NCBI RefSeq assembly: GCF_040712315.1
Contig: NC_134017.1
Location: 12,678,001 to 12,742,000 of the forward strand
From: Castanea sativa
Taxonomy: Eukaryota; Streptophyta; Magnoliopsida; Fagales; Fagaceae
Length of the DNA: 64,000 nucleotides
Direction: 5' to 3'
The position numbers and the translations under genes were made by a program. The notes below the pieces were generated by a model. It saw only the letters and a program-made list of their open reading frames with translations. It made no database searches and was not told the DNA's origin. Shown piece by piece: positions 12,861-24,160 of this stretch. How positions within the stretch are numbered: the first letter of the stretch is position 1; every line of letters starts with the position of its first letter.

Positions 12861-13199
12861 ATTTTTTTTTTACTTAGATCAACACAAATGTTGATTCAAC
12901 CAGATCCACGACAACAGTTCCGTCGGGACTGAGGTATTTTTCGTTCTCATTAAAATCAAAAAATCCAAAGTTGTCATCACTGAGATTGACTTTGTACTCC
13001 CAATTTGCACCTGGAACAAACCTTTGACTCCTCAAAGGTTTGTTCCATGTGCAAATTGGGAGTACAAAATCAATCTCAATGATGACAACTTTGAAGATTT
13101 TGATTTTAATGAGAACGACGAATACCTCAGTTGCGACGGAACTGTTGTCGTTGATCTGGACGCATCAACATTTGTGTTGATCTAAGTCAAAAAAAAAAA
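12861..13199. repeat. Large inverted duplication, ~165-bp arms, 4-base spacer
   Basis: Left arm 12,861-13,027 and right arm 13,032-13,199 are reverse complements with only scattered differences; the centre is ggaacaaacctttga-ctcc-tcaaaggtttgttcc. Read outwards, each arm has an open frame of about 48 codons (ANWEYK, then DFNEN, then DGTVVVDL, then STFVLI and TAA). The plus arm and minus arm differ by several substitutions without indels. Both outer ends run into A/T homopolymers. A transcript would fold into a long hairpin. The protein family was not recognised. Confidence 0.85.
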
Positions 13200-13465
13200 C
13201 AAAAAAACAAAACAAAACAAACGGTTGCATTTTAAATTCACCAACGGTACGGGCAGCTGCCCACGACGACCTTCAACTCCACTAATTGCACGTCCATATC
13301 CCGGAATTAGCTCAACACTGCACTTTGTGTGACATCCTACACACTAAAGACAATAAAGAACAGTGAACATTATTCTTAAGTCTTATTGCACAATTAAAAT
13401 ATATATATATATATATATATATAAATATGATTTGTTGTACCTTAAATTTCTTAAAGCCTTTCATT
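13200..13465. other. Short unidentified segment
   Basis: On the minus strand 13,230-13,320 has a coding-like stretch (KCSVELIPGYGRAI), but no start, stop or family could be assigned. A (TA)n microsatellite lies at 13,398-13,424. Confidence 0.25.
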
Positions 13466-14311
13466 CACTACAAGAAAAAAGACATAACACAACAAGTATT
13501 ATTGCAACGAAAAAAATAATAGAGGTAATATATATACTATTGCATCTCTAGACTGTTTTTTGTTGTAATAGTAACTTAAATTTATTACATCAATATGAGA
13601 TTGTAGCAATAATTATTATATTACATCGAAATGTGTTGTTGTAATATGTAACTCTTATTATGCATTAAGATATGTTGCAATTTCTCAACAAAAAAAAAAA
13701 AAAAGATATGTTGTTGCAATATGTAATCTTTCATTTCACGTCAAACTATATTGTCAGTATAGTTCCTAGATATGATTTTTGAATTGCAAAACAGTTTAAT
13801 GAAAAAATTATTATTTAAAAAATGATTTATTTATTTTTAAATTCTTTTGATAAAAAAATCAACCTATTGCAATGGGATTTTTTCAACTTATTGCCTCGGA
13901 ATTTATTACAACGGATTGCATCGACTTTTTTGTCATTGCAATAACACCTATTGTGACGAGATTTTCAAAATAAATCATTACAATATGTGGAACTTATTGC
14001 AATATGTGGAACTTATTGCAACGAAAATCTAGTGTTATATAAACCTATTGTCTCAGAGTTCATTTCAACGGATTGCATCAACTTTTTTGTCATTGCAATA
14101 ACACCTATTGCGACGAGATTTTCAAAATAAATCATTGCAATATATAGAACTTATTGCAACGAAAATCTAGTGTTGCATAAACCTATTGCCTCGGAGTTTA
14201 TTACAACGACTTGCATCGACCTTTTTATCATTGTAATAACACCTATTACAATGACATTAGTTGTTATTGCAACGACTTATTTTGTTGTATTAAGTCTTTT
14301 TTCTTATAGTG
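13466..14311. mobile_element. Non-autonomous CACTA (En/Spm) transposon, 846 bp
   Basis: Left end CACTACAAGAAAAAAGAC and right end, as reverse complement, CACTATAAGAAAAAAGAC form the terminal inverted repeats. A 3-bp target duplication ATT is present at 13,463-13,465 and 14,312-14,314, as expected for this superfamily. The interior is a tandem array (about 13,855-14,260) of related units with many copies of the motif ttattgcaacga, typical of CACTA subterminal repeats that bind transposase. It has no transposase gene, so mobility would need a source in trans. Confidence 0.9.
13857..14260 (+). repeat. Internal tandem repeat of the small CACTA
   Basis: Three imperfect copies, about 180 bp apart, of a unit running from aacctattg(c) through cattgcaataacacctattg to gcaacgaaaatctagtgtt. 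The first copy has a further internal duplication of ttgcaatatgtggaactta. Confidence 0.8.
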
Positions 14312-14314
14312 ATT

Positions 14315-14796
14315 CATCCACCAAAGCAAACAGAAGTCACTTGATTTCTTCTACAAAAGCTATATTGCACCTCAAATTTGTAGAAAAATTCTCTGCTCTT
14401 CACACTACCTTTGGGCTGCACAAGCTTAACCCATTGGCCAACAACTTTGACATTGAGAGAGTAGGTTGACATGGTCGAGAGATGTTTTTTTAGAATAATT
14501 TGTAGAGTAGCTAGCTTAGCTAGTGGACTGAATTCTTTTAGGGAAAACTTAAGCTAATTTATAGACTGGGTTAGCTTGGAGGCCAAGGAAATGGATTGAC
14601 GAATTTGCCCTGGAAACTAAACTTGCTGACTATTTTGCCCTCCTACTCCTATTGAATTGTGATTTTGTTTTTTTAACAAAACTCATCAGCCACTAAAAGC
14701 ACACAAAACACGACCCAAACCTAAACTTAACACACTTAAATTTAGCCCAATTACTCTTACATGATTCACTAGCCCATTCCCAACTAACCCATCTAA
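14315..14796. other. Flank of the CACTA insertion
   Basis: On the minus strand about 14,320-14,470 reads openly (SLNVKVVGQWVKLVQPKG), possibly a gene remnant, but no family was recognised. The rest is AT-rich. Confidence 0.25.
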
Positions 14797-16009
14797 GAGC
14801 ATCCCCATCCTAAAATCCTATCATATCCTATTTTATCATCTCAAAAAGCTACTTTATCAATTATACCATACAATTTAACAATACTCTCAACATCCCAACT
14901 TTTATTTTACACTACTACATACTAAAATAATATAAATTATACAATAAAATAGTATAAAATCACCTACCACTTATTTCTAATTTCTATCTCTCAATCACTC
15001 TCTCAACCACACCTCCACACAACAACCATCCTCTCATCCACACCACCTCCACACACCAACCACCGTGACCCCAAACCCACCACAATCCCATCAAATACCA
15101 ATCCGCAAACCAACCAAAAACCAACCACAAACCCAGCCACAACCCATTAAAAAAATTATCAAAAAACCCAGTCACCACCACACAACAACCACCATAACAC
15201 CAAACCCACACCACACAGCAACCACCATGACCAAAAACACACCAAATATCCAGACACAAACCAACCAAAAAACACCCACAAACCCAGCTACAAACCCATT
15301 AAAAAATAATCAAACAAACCCACATCAGCCACCATTATGCCCACTGCCCTCTGCCCACCACCACCACGGCACCACAAACCCACATCAACCACCACCACCA
15401 CCATGGAAACCCTCTACCACCACGAACAGCAAATGTAGAGAAACCCACAACCAAATCCATGACCACTTGACCCACATAGCCACCACCTGATCCATGGCAT
15501 CCAAACTCACCACCTACTTCACGCCTCCAAACCCACCACATGACCCACGACATCTAAACCCTCCATCTGACCCACACACAAACCACACAGCCATAACAAA
15601 CCCCAAAACCCCATTAAAAAATCCCATAGAACGAGAGAGAGAGAGAGAAGAAAGAGTTTCTGCCAAACTCCCTTTCGGCCACCTTGGCACTGCCCTGATC
15701 TGCCACATCTGCCACCACATCAAACCCTTCATTCAAGGGAAGAGAGAGAGAGAGAGAGAGAAGGAGATGAGAGTGACCGGTGAGGGAGAGAGAGGAGTTG
15801 ACAAAATACACAGTAAAAAGGAATAAAATATTAGTATTTTGTTTTACCATTGAGCTGCAATGCGATTCTACATTTAAAATTGCACTGTAGTACAATTGCA
15901 AATTTTTTTGCAATACTCAGCATTTGCAAGACCGGATGTTGGTGATTTTTGGGCTTTAATGCTAAATCATCCCAACATTTTCCATTCGGCAGTCCCAATG
16001 GGAATGCTC
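14797..16009. mobile_element. PIF/Harbinger-like non-autonomous element, 1.2 kb
   Basis: Ends GAGCATCCCCATCC and GGGAATGCTC are inverted, and a direct TAA duplication flanks it (14,794-14,796 and 16,010-16,012), the TWA target preference of PIF/Harbinger elements. The interior is a CA/CC-rich stretch (about 15,000-15,600) plus (GA)n tracts near 15,632 and 15,742. Long open frames there are low-complexity Pro/Thr/His repeats, not genes. No transposase seen. Same general design as the element at 50,188. Confidence 0.7.
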
Positions 16010-16104
16010 TAATGAAAAAAACCTCAATCCCCTCAGAGTCTACGTGTGAATTAAAATAAATAACTGCCAAGCAATAGCAATATCTATGGAAACAAAAATT
16101 TCAG

Positions 16105-17281
16105 TGTTAGGGTCATATTTTATATGTAATTGGCTAATCTTTTGATAAAGCGCACTTTACTTGTAATTGGGTAGATCTAAGTTGGGTTTGATGCACCAAG
16201 AAATGTGTTGTTCATACATATCAAGTGTTAGTCTTAAAGACATGAAGATTGATCTAAAAAACAAGTGAAGAAAAGCTGTTTCATTAAAACTCGATAGATA
16301 GTTCGACTGATAGCTCGACACAAACTCAATCTATCAAGAATTATGTTTTTCAGATTTCGAGATCTGAATTTCAACCCAAGCTGATGTTTATGTTTAGGGT
16401 TTATTTTCTCACAACCCTAGACATATATAAGGCTTATTTTAAAGAGCCATCACACATGGATACAAAGACCAAGAGTTGAATTCTTTTAGTGTGAAACTAT
16501 TGCGTTTACACGCCATAGGGTTTTGTAACCAAGTGCTTTCTGATCTTCATTGTTGATAGATAGTTCGACAGATAGCTCGACACAAACTCAATCTATCAAG
16601 AATTACGTTTTTCATATTTCGAGATCTGAATTTCGACCCAAGCTGGTGTTTATGTTTAGGGTTTATTTTCTCACAACCGTAGACATATATAAGGCTTATT
16701 TTGAAGAGCCATCACACACGGATACAAAGACCAAGAGTTGAATTCTTTTAGTGTGAAACTACTGTGTTTATACACCATAGGGTTTTGTAACTAAGTGATT
16801 TCTAATCTTCATTGTTGATGAAGTGAAAAACTTTGTAGCCAACAACAATCATTCAAGTTGCTAGAGTTAGTCACGTACTGGAATCCGTACAAAGGGCTAG
16901 TCACAAATTGGAAGTTTGTGCATCAAAGGAAAAAATGCTACTATAAGATCAAGTCCAATTCGGTATTGGAGCAAAGGTTCAACTATAGGTTAGTATTTTA
17001 GGATAGGCTAGGGTAGTGGTAAGATTCCTTATACTTGTAACCGCTTGACTATTAATTAGTGGATTCTTAGGAGTGGTAACCTTAAATTCACCCGGTGAGG
17101 TTTTTGCCTTGCGAAAGGTTTTCCCCATTTGTCAACAAATCACCGTCTCAATTTATTTTCCGCTACATATTAGCTATTTGGTGATTTGTTGGTGCCTCCA
17201 CAATTTGCATGTAAGTTAGCCTAATTAATCAACTTAAATAATTGAATTAGTTAACCATGGTCAATCTATCTTAACCCAACA
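16105..17281 (+). repeat. LTR of a Copia-like retrotransposon (family A)
   Basis: Begins TGTTAGGGTCATA and ends ACCCAACA, followed three bases later by a primer-binding-like site TGGCACCAAAGC (17,284-17,295), a variant of the usual Copia tRNA-Met site. This orders it as a 5' LTR on the plus strand. It contains a 262-bp tandem duplication. Minus-strand relatives lie at 21.66-22.3, 22.34-23.29 and 23.3-25.68 kb. Confidence 0.75.
16293..16816 (+). repeat. 262-bp tandem duplication inside the LTR
   Basis: Units 16,293-16,554 and 16,555-16,816 are nearly identical, each starting gatagatagttcgac and ending atcttcattgtt. The other family-A copies have the segment once. Confidence 0.85.
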
Positions 17282-17322
17282 AGTGGCACCAAAGCGGGCA
17301 CACTTTTATTAGGTTTTAATCT

Positions 17323-17930
17323 TTGCTATGTGATCCATTGACCCCTGTTGTTCTGGATCATGGGCGATCTTTGATTATACCTCTTCTTTCTGATGGTACT
17401 AACTATGCATACTGGAAAGTACACATGAGAGCTTTTTTGCAGTCTTTAGATGAAAAGGTATGTTGGCAATCGAGGTTGGATGGACCAAACCTAGAGATCC
17501 ACCTGCATCTTAGGATGATGACAAGATCAAAGCCGAGAATTTCAACAATAGAGTGTTGAATGCCTTCTTTAGTGTTGTGACTAACAAAGAGTTTAAGAAA
17601 ATCTTATCCATTGAGAGTGCAAGTGAAGCATGGACAATTCTCATCCATTGAGAGTGCAAATGAAGCATGCACAATTCTACATTGACATTTGTTCCTAACA
17701 GAGTTGTTCATCGAATCAATCGGCTGGAACAGAAAGAGTCAAAGTTCGTAAGGCCCCAAGAGAAAGAGAGAAATATCCAAGGCCAACCATTGTTTGTTCC
17801 CTGGCTAGACTTAGACCATCAGAATAGCAAGCACAAAAAGAAACCGTTAGGCCATATCTCAACCACCCTAATCGTTGGAACCGGCACTGGTAAATTTTTG
17901 TTATCCATTTTTTAGATTTGGGTATGAAAT
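17323..17930 (+). pseudogene. Copia-type gag fragment, degenerate
   Basis: Immediately after the primer-binding site a frame reads IIPLLSDGTNYAYWKVHMRA, the typical Copia gag start, then shifts frame and continues (LNAFFSVVTNKEFKKI, SEAWTIL). Protease, integrase and RT are missing; the element is cut off before the LTR at 17,962. Sequence from 17,690 to 17,930 was not identified. Confidence 0.65.
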
Positions 17931-17961
17931 GTTACTTTTAATTAAGTTTGTTGTTGGATAG

Positions 17962-18828
17962 TGTTCGTTTTTAGACCCCTTAACACAAGTTGTTTAACCT
18001 AGTTATTTAGCCAAGTGATTACTTAGATAAATTATTCAGTTCTAGGTTAACACAATAAAATCATATCATGTAAATAATGCAAAAATATAAAGAACACAAT
18101 GATATGATTACCCAGAAAAACCTAACCGGTAAAAAACCTGGGGAGAATTTAACCTAGCTATCCTCAAGGTAAAACATATCCACTAGAAAGAATTGAAGTT
18201 TTTACAATAGAACTTAGACCACTAACATCCTATTGCTCCCTCGAGTAGAAAACTTACTACCACGACCATGTGACAGTTCCGAGTCCACGGACTACTTCTT
18301 TCCTTGATCTGCAGCAAACACAAGTTCTCCTACTTGTGACTTTAAGACTCCACTCAAAGGTTTCAGATCTTCTTTAAAGTTATTTATGCAGAAACTGAAA
18401 AGATCATCAAGCTCTTGACGTGAATCTTGACCTTGATAACTTTAAATGTGTGTATGAAGGTAAACACATCTAAATCTCACAAAAGATTCAACACACAACT
18501 CTCCAAAGACTTCTAAAACGTAGTTAGGATTTTTCCTTTTATACTTGGAGTAAAACACAAAACCCTACTCGTCAAACGAGCTTAGGTTGAATTGGAATTT
18601 CTGCAGAAAAATAAATCTGCACGAGTTTCAATTGATCGAGCCTAATTTTTGATCGATCGAGGCTTGCAGATTTTGTCCAATAATTTTTGCAATCACTCGA
18701 TTCCAATTTTACAATTAAACACACTTTGAGCAAGCCTAAACCAAGACTCTATGTTTTGATCATGGTTTTCCAATATATTATAAATTGAAGTTCTAATACA
18801 TTAATTCCTAAAGTCTTAGAACCTAACA
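17962..18828 (-). repeat. 3' LTR, family B retrotransposon (minus orientation)
   Basis: On the minus strand it begins TGTTAGGTTCTAAG and ends CGAACA. It resembles the solo LTR at 26,269-27,106 over most of its length. A purine tract lies directly upstream on the minus strand (18,829-18,840), which identifies it as a 3' LTR with its internal region at higher coordinates. Confidence 0.75.
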
Positions 18829-18840
18829 AACTCCCCCTTT
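18829..18840 (-). promoter_or_regulatory. Polypurine tract
   Basis: Minus strand AAAGGGGGAGTT abuts the TG of the family B LTR. Such tracts prime plus-strand DNA synthesis in LTR retrotransposons. Confidence 0.7.
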
Positions 18841-19359
18841 AGCAATTCGTGACAAAACACATTACAAATATAAAATGCTCAGAGTAAAAATAGCCCATTC
18901 AAATAAAAAACCCTAATTACAATTGAACCTAACTACTAACGATCAGTTGCTAAAGTAGACAGTAGCCACGACTGAATTAACTTGTAAATTCCTGAAACAC
19001 TCAAGAAACACATAAACGCATGTATGGAAAATACAAGTAAACCAAAATTAAATTTCTTGATTTCACAAAACATAAAATAAAAGACATATATCATGAATAA
19101 CCTCATAAATAAAAATTGATAATCAAATGTACCATATGTGAAACAAGAAACAATAAAAATACTAAACACAAAGCATAATGTCTACCCCTATCATATACAA
19201 CCCATAAAAAGAAATGAAATACATCAAAGCCAAAAAACATAATACATCAAATGAGCTCCTACATACAATCTCCAATCTCCCCTATCTCCATTTATATGTA
19301 GTCCCCCTTTTTTGTGATGAATTGCCAAAGGGCAATCAAGACTCATCAAAGGGTAGAGC

Positions 19360-20424
19360 CTATGAAGTAGAACCTTTAGCATCCGCCATTGAAGCATGAA
19401 GCTCATTGAGCACATCCAACAGAAGCTGTCCATGCACTGCCTGAACAATCATAACAGTATCCAACATGGCATGCAAGGAAGAGTCGCTCGATGTAGATGG
19501 TGAAGGATCCACAGTAGCTGTAGGGTCTACATATGTCTCAGCAGAAAGGTCACCAAATGGTAGAGGCCTAGATGCATCACCTGTAGAAGACTCGACTCTA
19601 GGGCGCTTAGAGCTAGCTTTTAACTAAGCTGCTCTTTGCCTAAGGAAGGTGGCACCTATAGGAGCTATGATATGGATAGGCTCGAATGCGGGAAAGTCCT
19701 CTAAACTTAAGTTCAAAAGAATCTTATAAATAAAAACTGGAAAGAATAAACCATGGGATTTGGCACTACTCCTATGAACCTCAACAAGTGAGCTATTGAA
19801 AAGATATGGAGAGCTCATAGAAGCATCAGTGATGAGAGCGTACAAGAACGCACTTCTCTCAATGGGAATAATATGAAGATGAGAGATAGGCCAAATATAA
19901 TGATAATAAATCCAGAAAAACAAATAGTTGAGCTCAATAAGCTCATGAGGAGTGACACGAGGATCAGTACCCAAACTAATGGAAGTAGTGGTGATGAGTG
20001 ACATAATATCATCGAGGTGAAGGGTCTTAGTGTATAGGTACACGGGCTGCAGTACCAAAGGTACACCAAAAGCAAAGGCCACTACATCAAGAGTAATGGC
20101 ATACTCTTCACCTCTTATCCAACTCTTCACATATTGAATGTTGGAGGAAGTGGAGTGGACAAAGAGGTTCGAATAGAAATCACTAATCAAAGCAGCCGGA
20201 GAAGGATGCTCTACCTCTAAGAGTGGTAACTAATCCCTACGCTCAAAATTCCAACGTATCTTCAGATCAACCTCATCTAAAATGACTCTACGCTCAGCCC
20301 AAACCAATCTAAAGATATTCAATTTCTTATAGGTTTCATGGTTTTTCATGGTTCTAAACCTATCACTCTGGAACTTAGGAGTAGATGGGGTGGTGGTTTT
20401 CTTGGCTCTAGTTTTCCTAACCAT
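19360..20424 (-). pseudogene. Putative plant transposon protein (retroelement ORF) with premature stops
   Basis: One frame of 355 codons from ATG 20,424 to TAG 19,360-19,362, interrupted by TAG at 20,230-20,232 and 19,624-19,626. It reads MVRKTRAKKT, AERRVILDEVD, YVKSWIRGEEYAITLD, HELIELNYLFFWI, then LRQRAA, KRPRVES and a Ser/Pro-rich tail. I recognise this as the dispersed 'putative plant transposon protein' family found inside LTR elements; its biochemical role is unknown. Conserved text continues across both stops, so they are recent point changes (a Trp and probably a Gln codon). The ORF lies inside the family B element whose 3' LTR is at 17,962-18,828. Confidence 0.7.
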
Positions 20425-21655
20425 GATGCTAAGGGTTTAAAAGAAACTAAAATTTAAAAAAAATAAAAAAATAAAAAAAAACAAAGAAAAAAACCAATGG
20501 CAAACTGCATTAGAGAGGGTTAGAGCATAAAAAACTCAATAAATAACAATCTATATGATGCATGTAATGAATACACATATGATGCATGCTCTAATGCTTT
20601 GAAAGTTGTTCAATTTTACTTTATAAACCATCAATTGACTTGAACATAGAGTTTTAGTCCAAAAACTCCAAATTTCAAAAAATTTAACCAAATTGATCAA
20701 TTAAGCATTATACTAGTTAGGAAACATCATATAATGACTTAATTTATCAATAACACAAGTCAATTTCATCAAATTAAACCCAATTGAACAAAATCCCTAA
20801 ATTCACAAAAATCCCAAACCCTAGAATTTCCAATTGTTCTTAAACCAACAAATTAATCAAATTGATGCATGGGAATCATGTTAATAGCATCTAAGAACAA
20901 AAACCCATTGAACAAAAAAGATTAAAAACAATTGAAATAATCAAAAATCCCTAAAATCTTTTGTTAAAAATTTTGAAAGAAAATGCATGAAACATGTGAT
21001 TAAATTGAAAAAGAAAGGATACAAAAGGCTTACCAATGCTTAAGGACAAATACCTTGGAAAAATTTGTGGAAGAAAACGACAAAAAATCCTTAGATTGGA
21101 TCGGTCAAAGAGAGCAAGTGAGAAAAGGTTTTGAAAAGCTTTGAAATAATGAAGAGCATGTGAGGAGAACCATTTTTAAAAATTGAACTTTCGAATTTCG
21201 ATCGGTCGAAATTGGGCTTTGATCGATCGAGCACCGATCGAGCCTAGCAGATTCAAACCAAAATTTTAAAAGCAATTTTGATCAATCGAAAAACAGCCTC
21301 GATCAATTGAAAATCTAGAAAAGTGAAATTTTTAAAAAACAATGGAAATTTTATGTATAAACCACTCAAACCAACTTATTTCAAGAATGAAATGCATGAG
21401 TATGAGTTTAAAGTTTTTCAAAAATGCTTAAATTCAACCCAAATCTTCCAAAAACAAGATTTTATGCTTTATGATCTTGGATTTAAGGTTTTGGGTTTTT
21501 TTTTTATGATTTTAGGAAAGAAATTAGGGTTTTGAGCTGAGTTTAGGGTTTAATTAAGGCTTTAAGCTTTACAATCTAGGGTTTAGGTTTCCAGGTCTAT
21601 GGTTTATGATGTTTGAGATTAATATCATATAAAACTAAGATGCACATTGTTTTAG
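20425..21655. other. Upstream internal region of the family B element
   Basis: AT-rich, with GATCGATCGA-type motifs near 21,190-21,310 like those in the family B LTRs. No matching 5' LTR with a primer-binding site was found, so the element looks 5'-truncated or rearranged. Confidence 0.4.
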
Positions 21656-21657
21656 AT

Positions 21658-22300
21658 TGTAGGGTTAAGATAGATTGACCCCAGTTAATTAATTCAATTA
21701 CCCAAATTGATTAATGAGGTCAAATTACATGCCAATTGTGGAGACACTAACAAATCACCAAATAAATTCAATGCAACGAAAATTAAATTAATACGGTGAT
21801 TTGTTGATAGATGAGGAAAACCTTTCACAAAGCAAAAACTCCACTAGTTGAATTTAAGGTCACCACTCCTAAGAATTCACTAATCAATAATCAAGTAGTT
21901 TCAAGTATAAGGAATCTTACCACTACCCCGGCTTACCCCAAAATACCAACCTATAGTTGAACCTTTATTCCAATACCCAATTGGACTTGATCTTGTAGTA
22001 GTCTTCTTTCCTTTGTTGCATAAATCTCCAATCTATGACCAACTCCTTTGCACGGATCCCAATACGTGACTAACTCTAGCAACTTGAATGATTGTTGTTG
22101 GCTAGAAAGTTCTTCATTTCATAAATAATGAAGATCAGGAATCACTTGGTTATAAAACCCTAAGGCGTACAAATACAGTAGTTCACACAGAGAATATGAG
22201 TTCTAGGTCTCTATTTTCGTACTTGATGACTTTTAGAATAAGCCTTATATATGACTAGTGTTGTGAGAAAAGAAACCCTAATCATCCAAGTCATCATGGG
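21658..22300 (-). repeat. Family A LTR fragment
   Basis: Reverse complement of the 3' half of the 16,105-17,281 LTR: it starts at the LTR's last bases (agggttaagatagattgacc) and runs to the agaaaccctaatc segment. No primer-binding site follows, so it is not an intact 5' LTR. Confidence 0.7.
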
Positions 22301-22339
22301 CTAAATTTCTGATAGGCCAAAAATGTATTGACCCCTTTG

Positions 22340-23295
22340 GCAAATCAATTAATTAATTATCCAAGTTAATTAATTAAGTCAATTTAACATGCAATATCGT
22401 GGTAGCACAAATAAATCACCAAATAACTAAATATAGTGGAAAATAAATTTGACACAGGTTATTTGTTTACAAATGGGGAAAACCATCGAGGCAAAACCCC
22501 ACCTGGTGAATTTAATGTCACCACTCTCGAGAATCCACTATTATCAATCATAAGTTGTTACAAGTAAAAGGAATCCTAGTAACCAATACCAACCTATAGT
22601 TGAACCCTGACCTTAATACCCAATTGGACTTGTATTGTAGTGGCAATCTCTTCGTTCAATACACAAATCCCATTACATGACTAACTAATGATGCACGGAT
22701 CCCAGTATGTGACTAACACACCAACTTGAGAAAGATTGTTAGCTGCAAAGTTCTTCAGTTCATCCATAATGAAAATTAGAAAACTCCTTGGTCACAAAAC
22801 CCTTCGCGTAAAGGCGCAGTAGCTTCTACAGAGAATATGATGAATTAGAGCAATTTCTGTCTCCGACCACAATATGCATGTATAATCACTTTGCAACACC
22901 TTGCATCACCTTACATCACCTTGTGACAGCTCTTAAAATAATCCTTATATATGTCTAGGATTGTGAGAAAAGAAACCCTACACAAATACTCAAGGATATG
23001 CGTATAATTAGATTTGGAAAACCTGATTTCGTAATTTTTGACAGATACAACTTGTGTCGAACTTCTGTCAAGCTTCAACAGTAATTCTCAATAGAAAGTA
23101 TTTTGTCGAGACTTTTGTAGAGCTTTAATGAGCAGCACATTCTTTACTTATTTCTTGATCAGATTTGCATGACTTCAATATTAAACTTGAAAACTTGTTT
23201 CTTGAAGTACAGAACCCATCCTAAATCTACCCAATTACAAGTAAAGTGCATTTTGTCAAAGAATTAACAAATTACAAAAATATGCCCCTAATAAT
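22340..23295 (-). repeat. Family A LTR, second minus copy
   Basis: Another reverse-oriented family A LTR, from tattgacccctttgg to gcccctaat, carrying the conserved ctacccaattacaagtaaag segment near its 5' end. Lies beside the previous fragment in the same orientation. Confidence 0.65.
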
Positions 23296-23459
23296 TTCAA
23301 ATCTAGAAATTCTAAAATCGTAGATCTCGATAGATCGAGCTTGTGTTGAGCTTTTTCATTTATCATTGATAGCAGTATCTGTTGAACTTCTATTGAGACT
23401 TAATGAATTAGTTTTTCTTCACTTGTTTCTTAGATCAATCTTCATATCTTCAAAGATAC

Positions 23460-24137
23460 TGTACAGTACCGGGTACCCGAGCCCTTTGGGCCGTGGGCCC
23501 CGACCCTGCGGTGCGCCCATAACCTCAACCCATTGTATAGGGCTAGACCCTTTGGACCGCCAGGCCAAGGGCCCTAGCCACATGCTGCAACAGCTAACCC
23601 AGTGCCTTTAGACCTATAATCTTGACCTAGACACACTTCGGGGGCCAACCTTGGCTCCCCTGATCAAATGCATCTTGGATGAGAATGCGATCGCTCGGAG
23701 TACCATATCTTAAATGTTTGGCATTGCCTTGGGGAATATCGCTACCGAACAGCCTTGTGGAGGTGGGAACTAGTTCCAAGACCATTGGTGCCTCTACCGA
23801 TGGAACACCCACTTAGAAATGATGGAATTGGACTCCCATTCCCACTAATGATTAGGAATAATCATAACACTTCCACTTATCTCAGGCTATAAACAGGAGA
23901 ATAGAATGAAAGAAAGGGGGTTGGCAATTCTGGAGAGAACATTGAGAAAAGAGCAATCACTCTAAGAGAGAAAGGGAGCGACTCTATGAGGAAAATAGAA
24001 GGATTTGTAGAAACATGAGTGAATTTGGGTTACCGAGCATAGGACCACCCATAGTAGGAAATCCAAAACCCCTAATACAAATAGATTGTGAGCCCAAGTA
24101 AAGGTTAAGCCCAATAACCATATTTTGGGTACACACA
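23460..24137 (+). mobile_element. Solo LTR, 678 bp, nested in family A LTR
   Basis: Starts TGTACAGTACCGGG and ends GTACACACA. Flanked by GATAC (23,455-23,459) and AATAC (24,138-24,142), a 5-bp target duplication with one change. Strikingly GC-richer than its surroundings (ccctttgggccgtgggcccc near 23,480) and has a possible TATA segment (ctataaacagg) near 23,887. No internal coding region. Confidence 0.7.
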
Positions 24138-24160
24138 AATACCATTTGATATGTTTAAAC

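Noticed and set aside
13857..14260. Regular repeats considered as a CRISPR-like array
   Set aside because: Units are ~180 bp, contiguous without unique spacers, within a CACTA transposon in plant nuclear DNA.
15065..15490. 141-codon open frame rich in Pro, Thr, His and Gln
   Set aside because: Arises from a CCA/CAC low-complexity tract inside the 14,797-16,009 transposon, with open frames also on the opposite strand. No domain.
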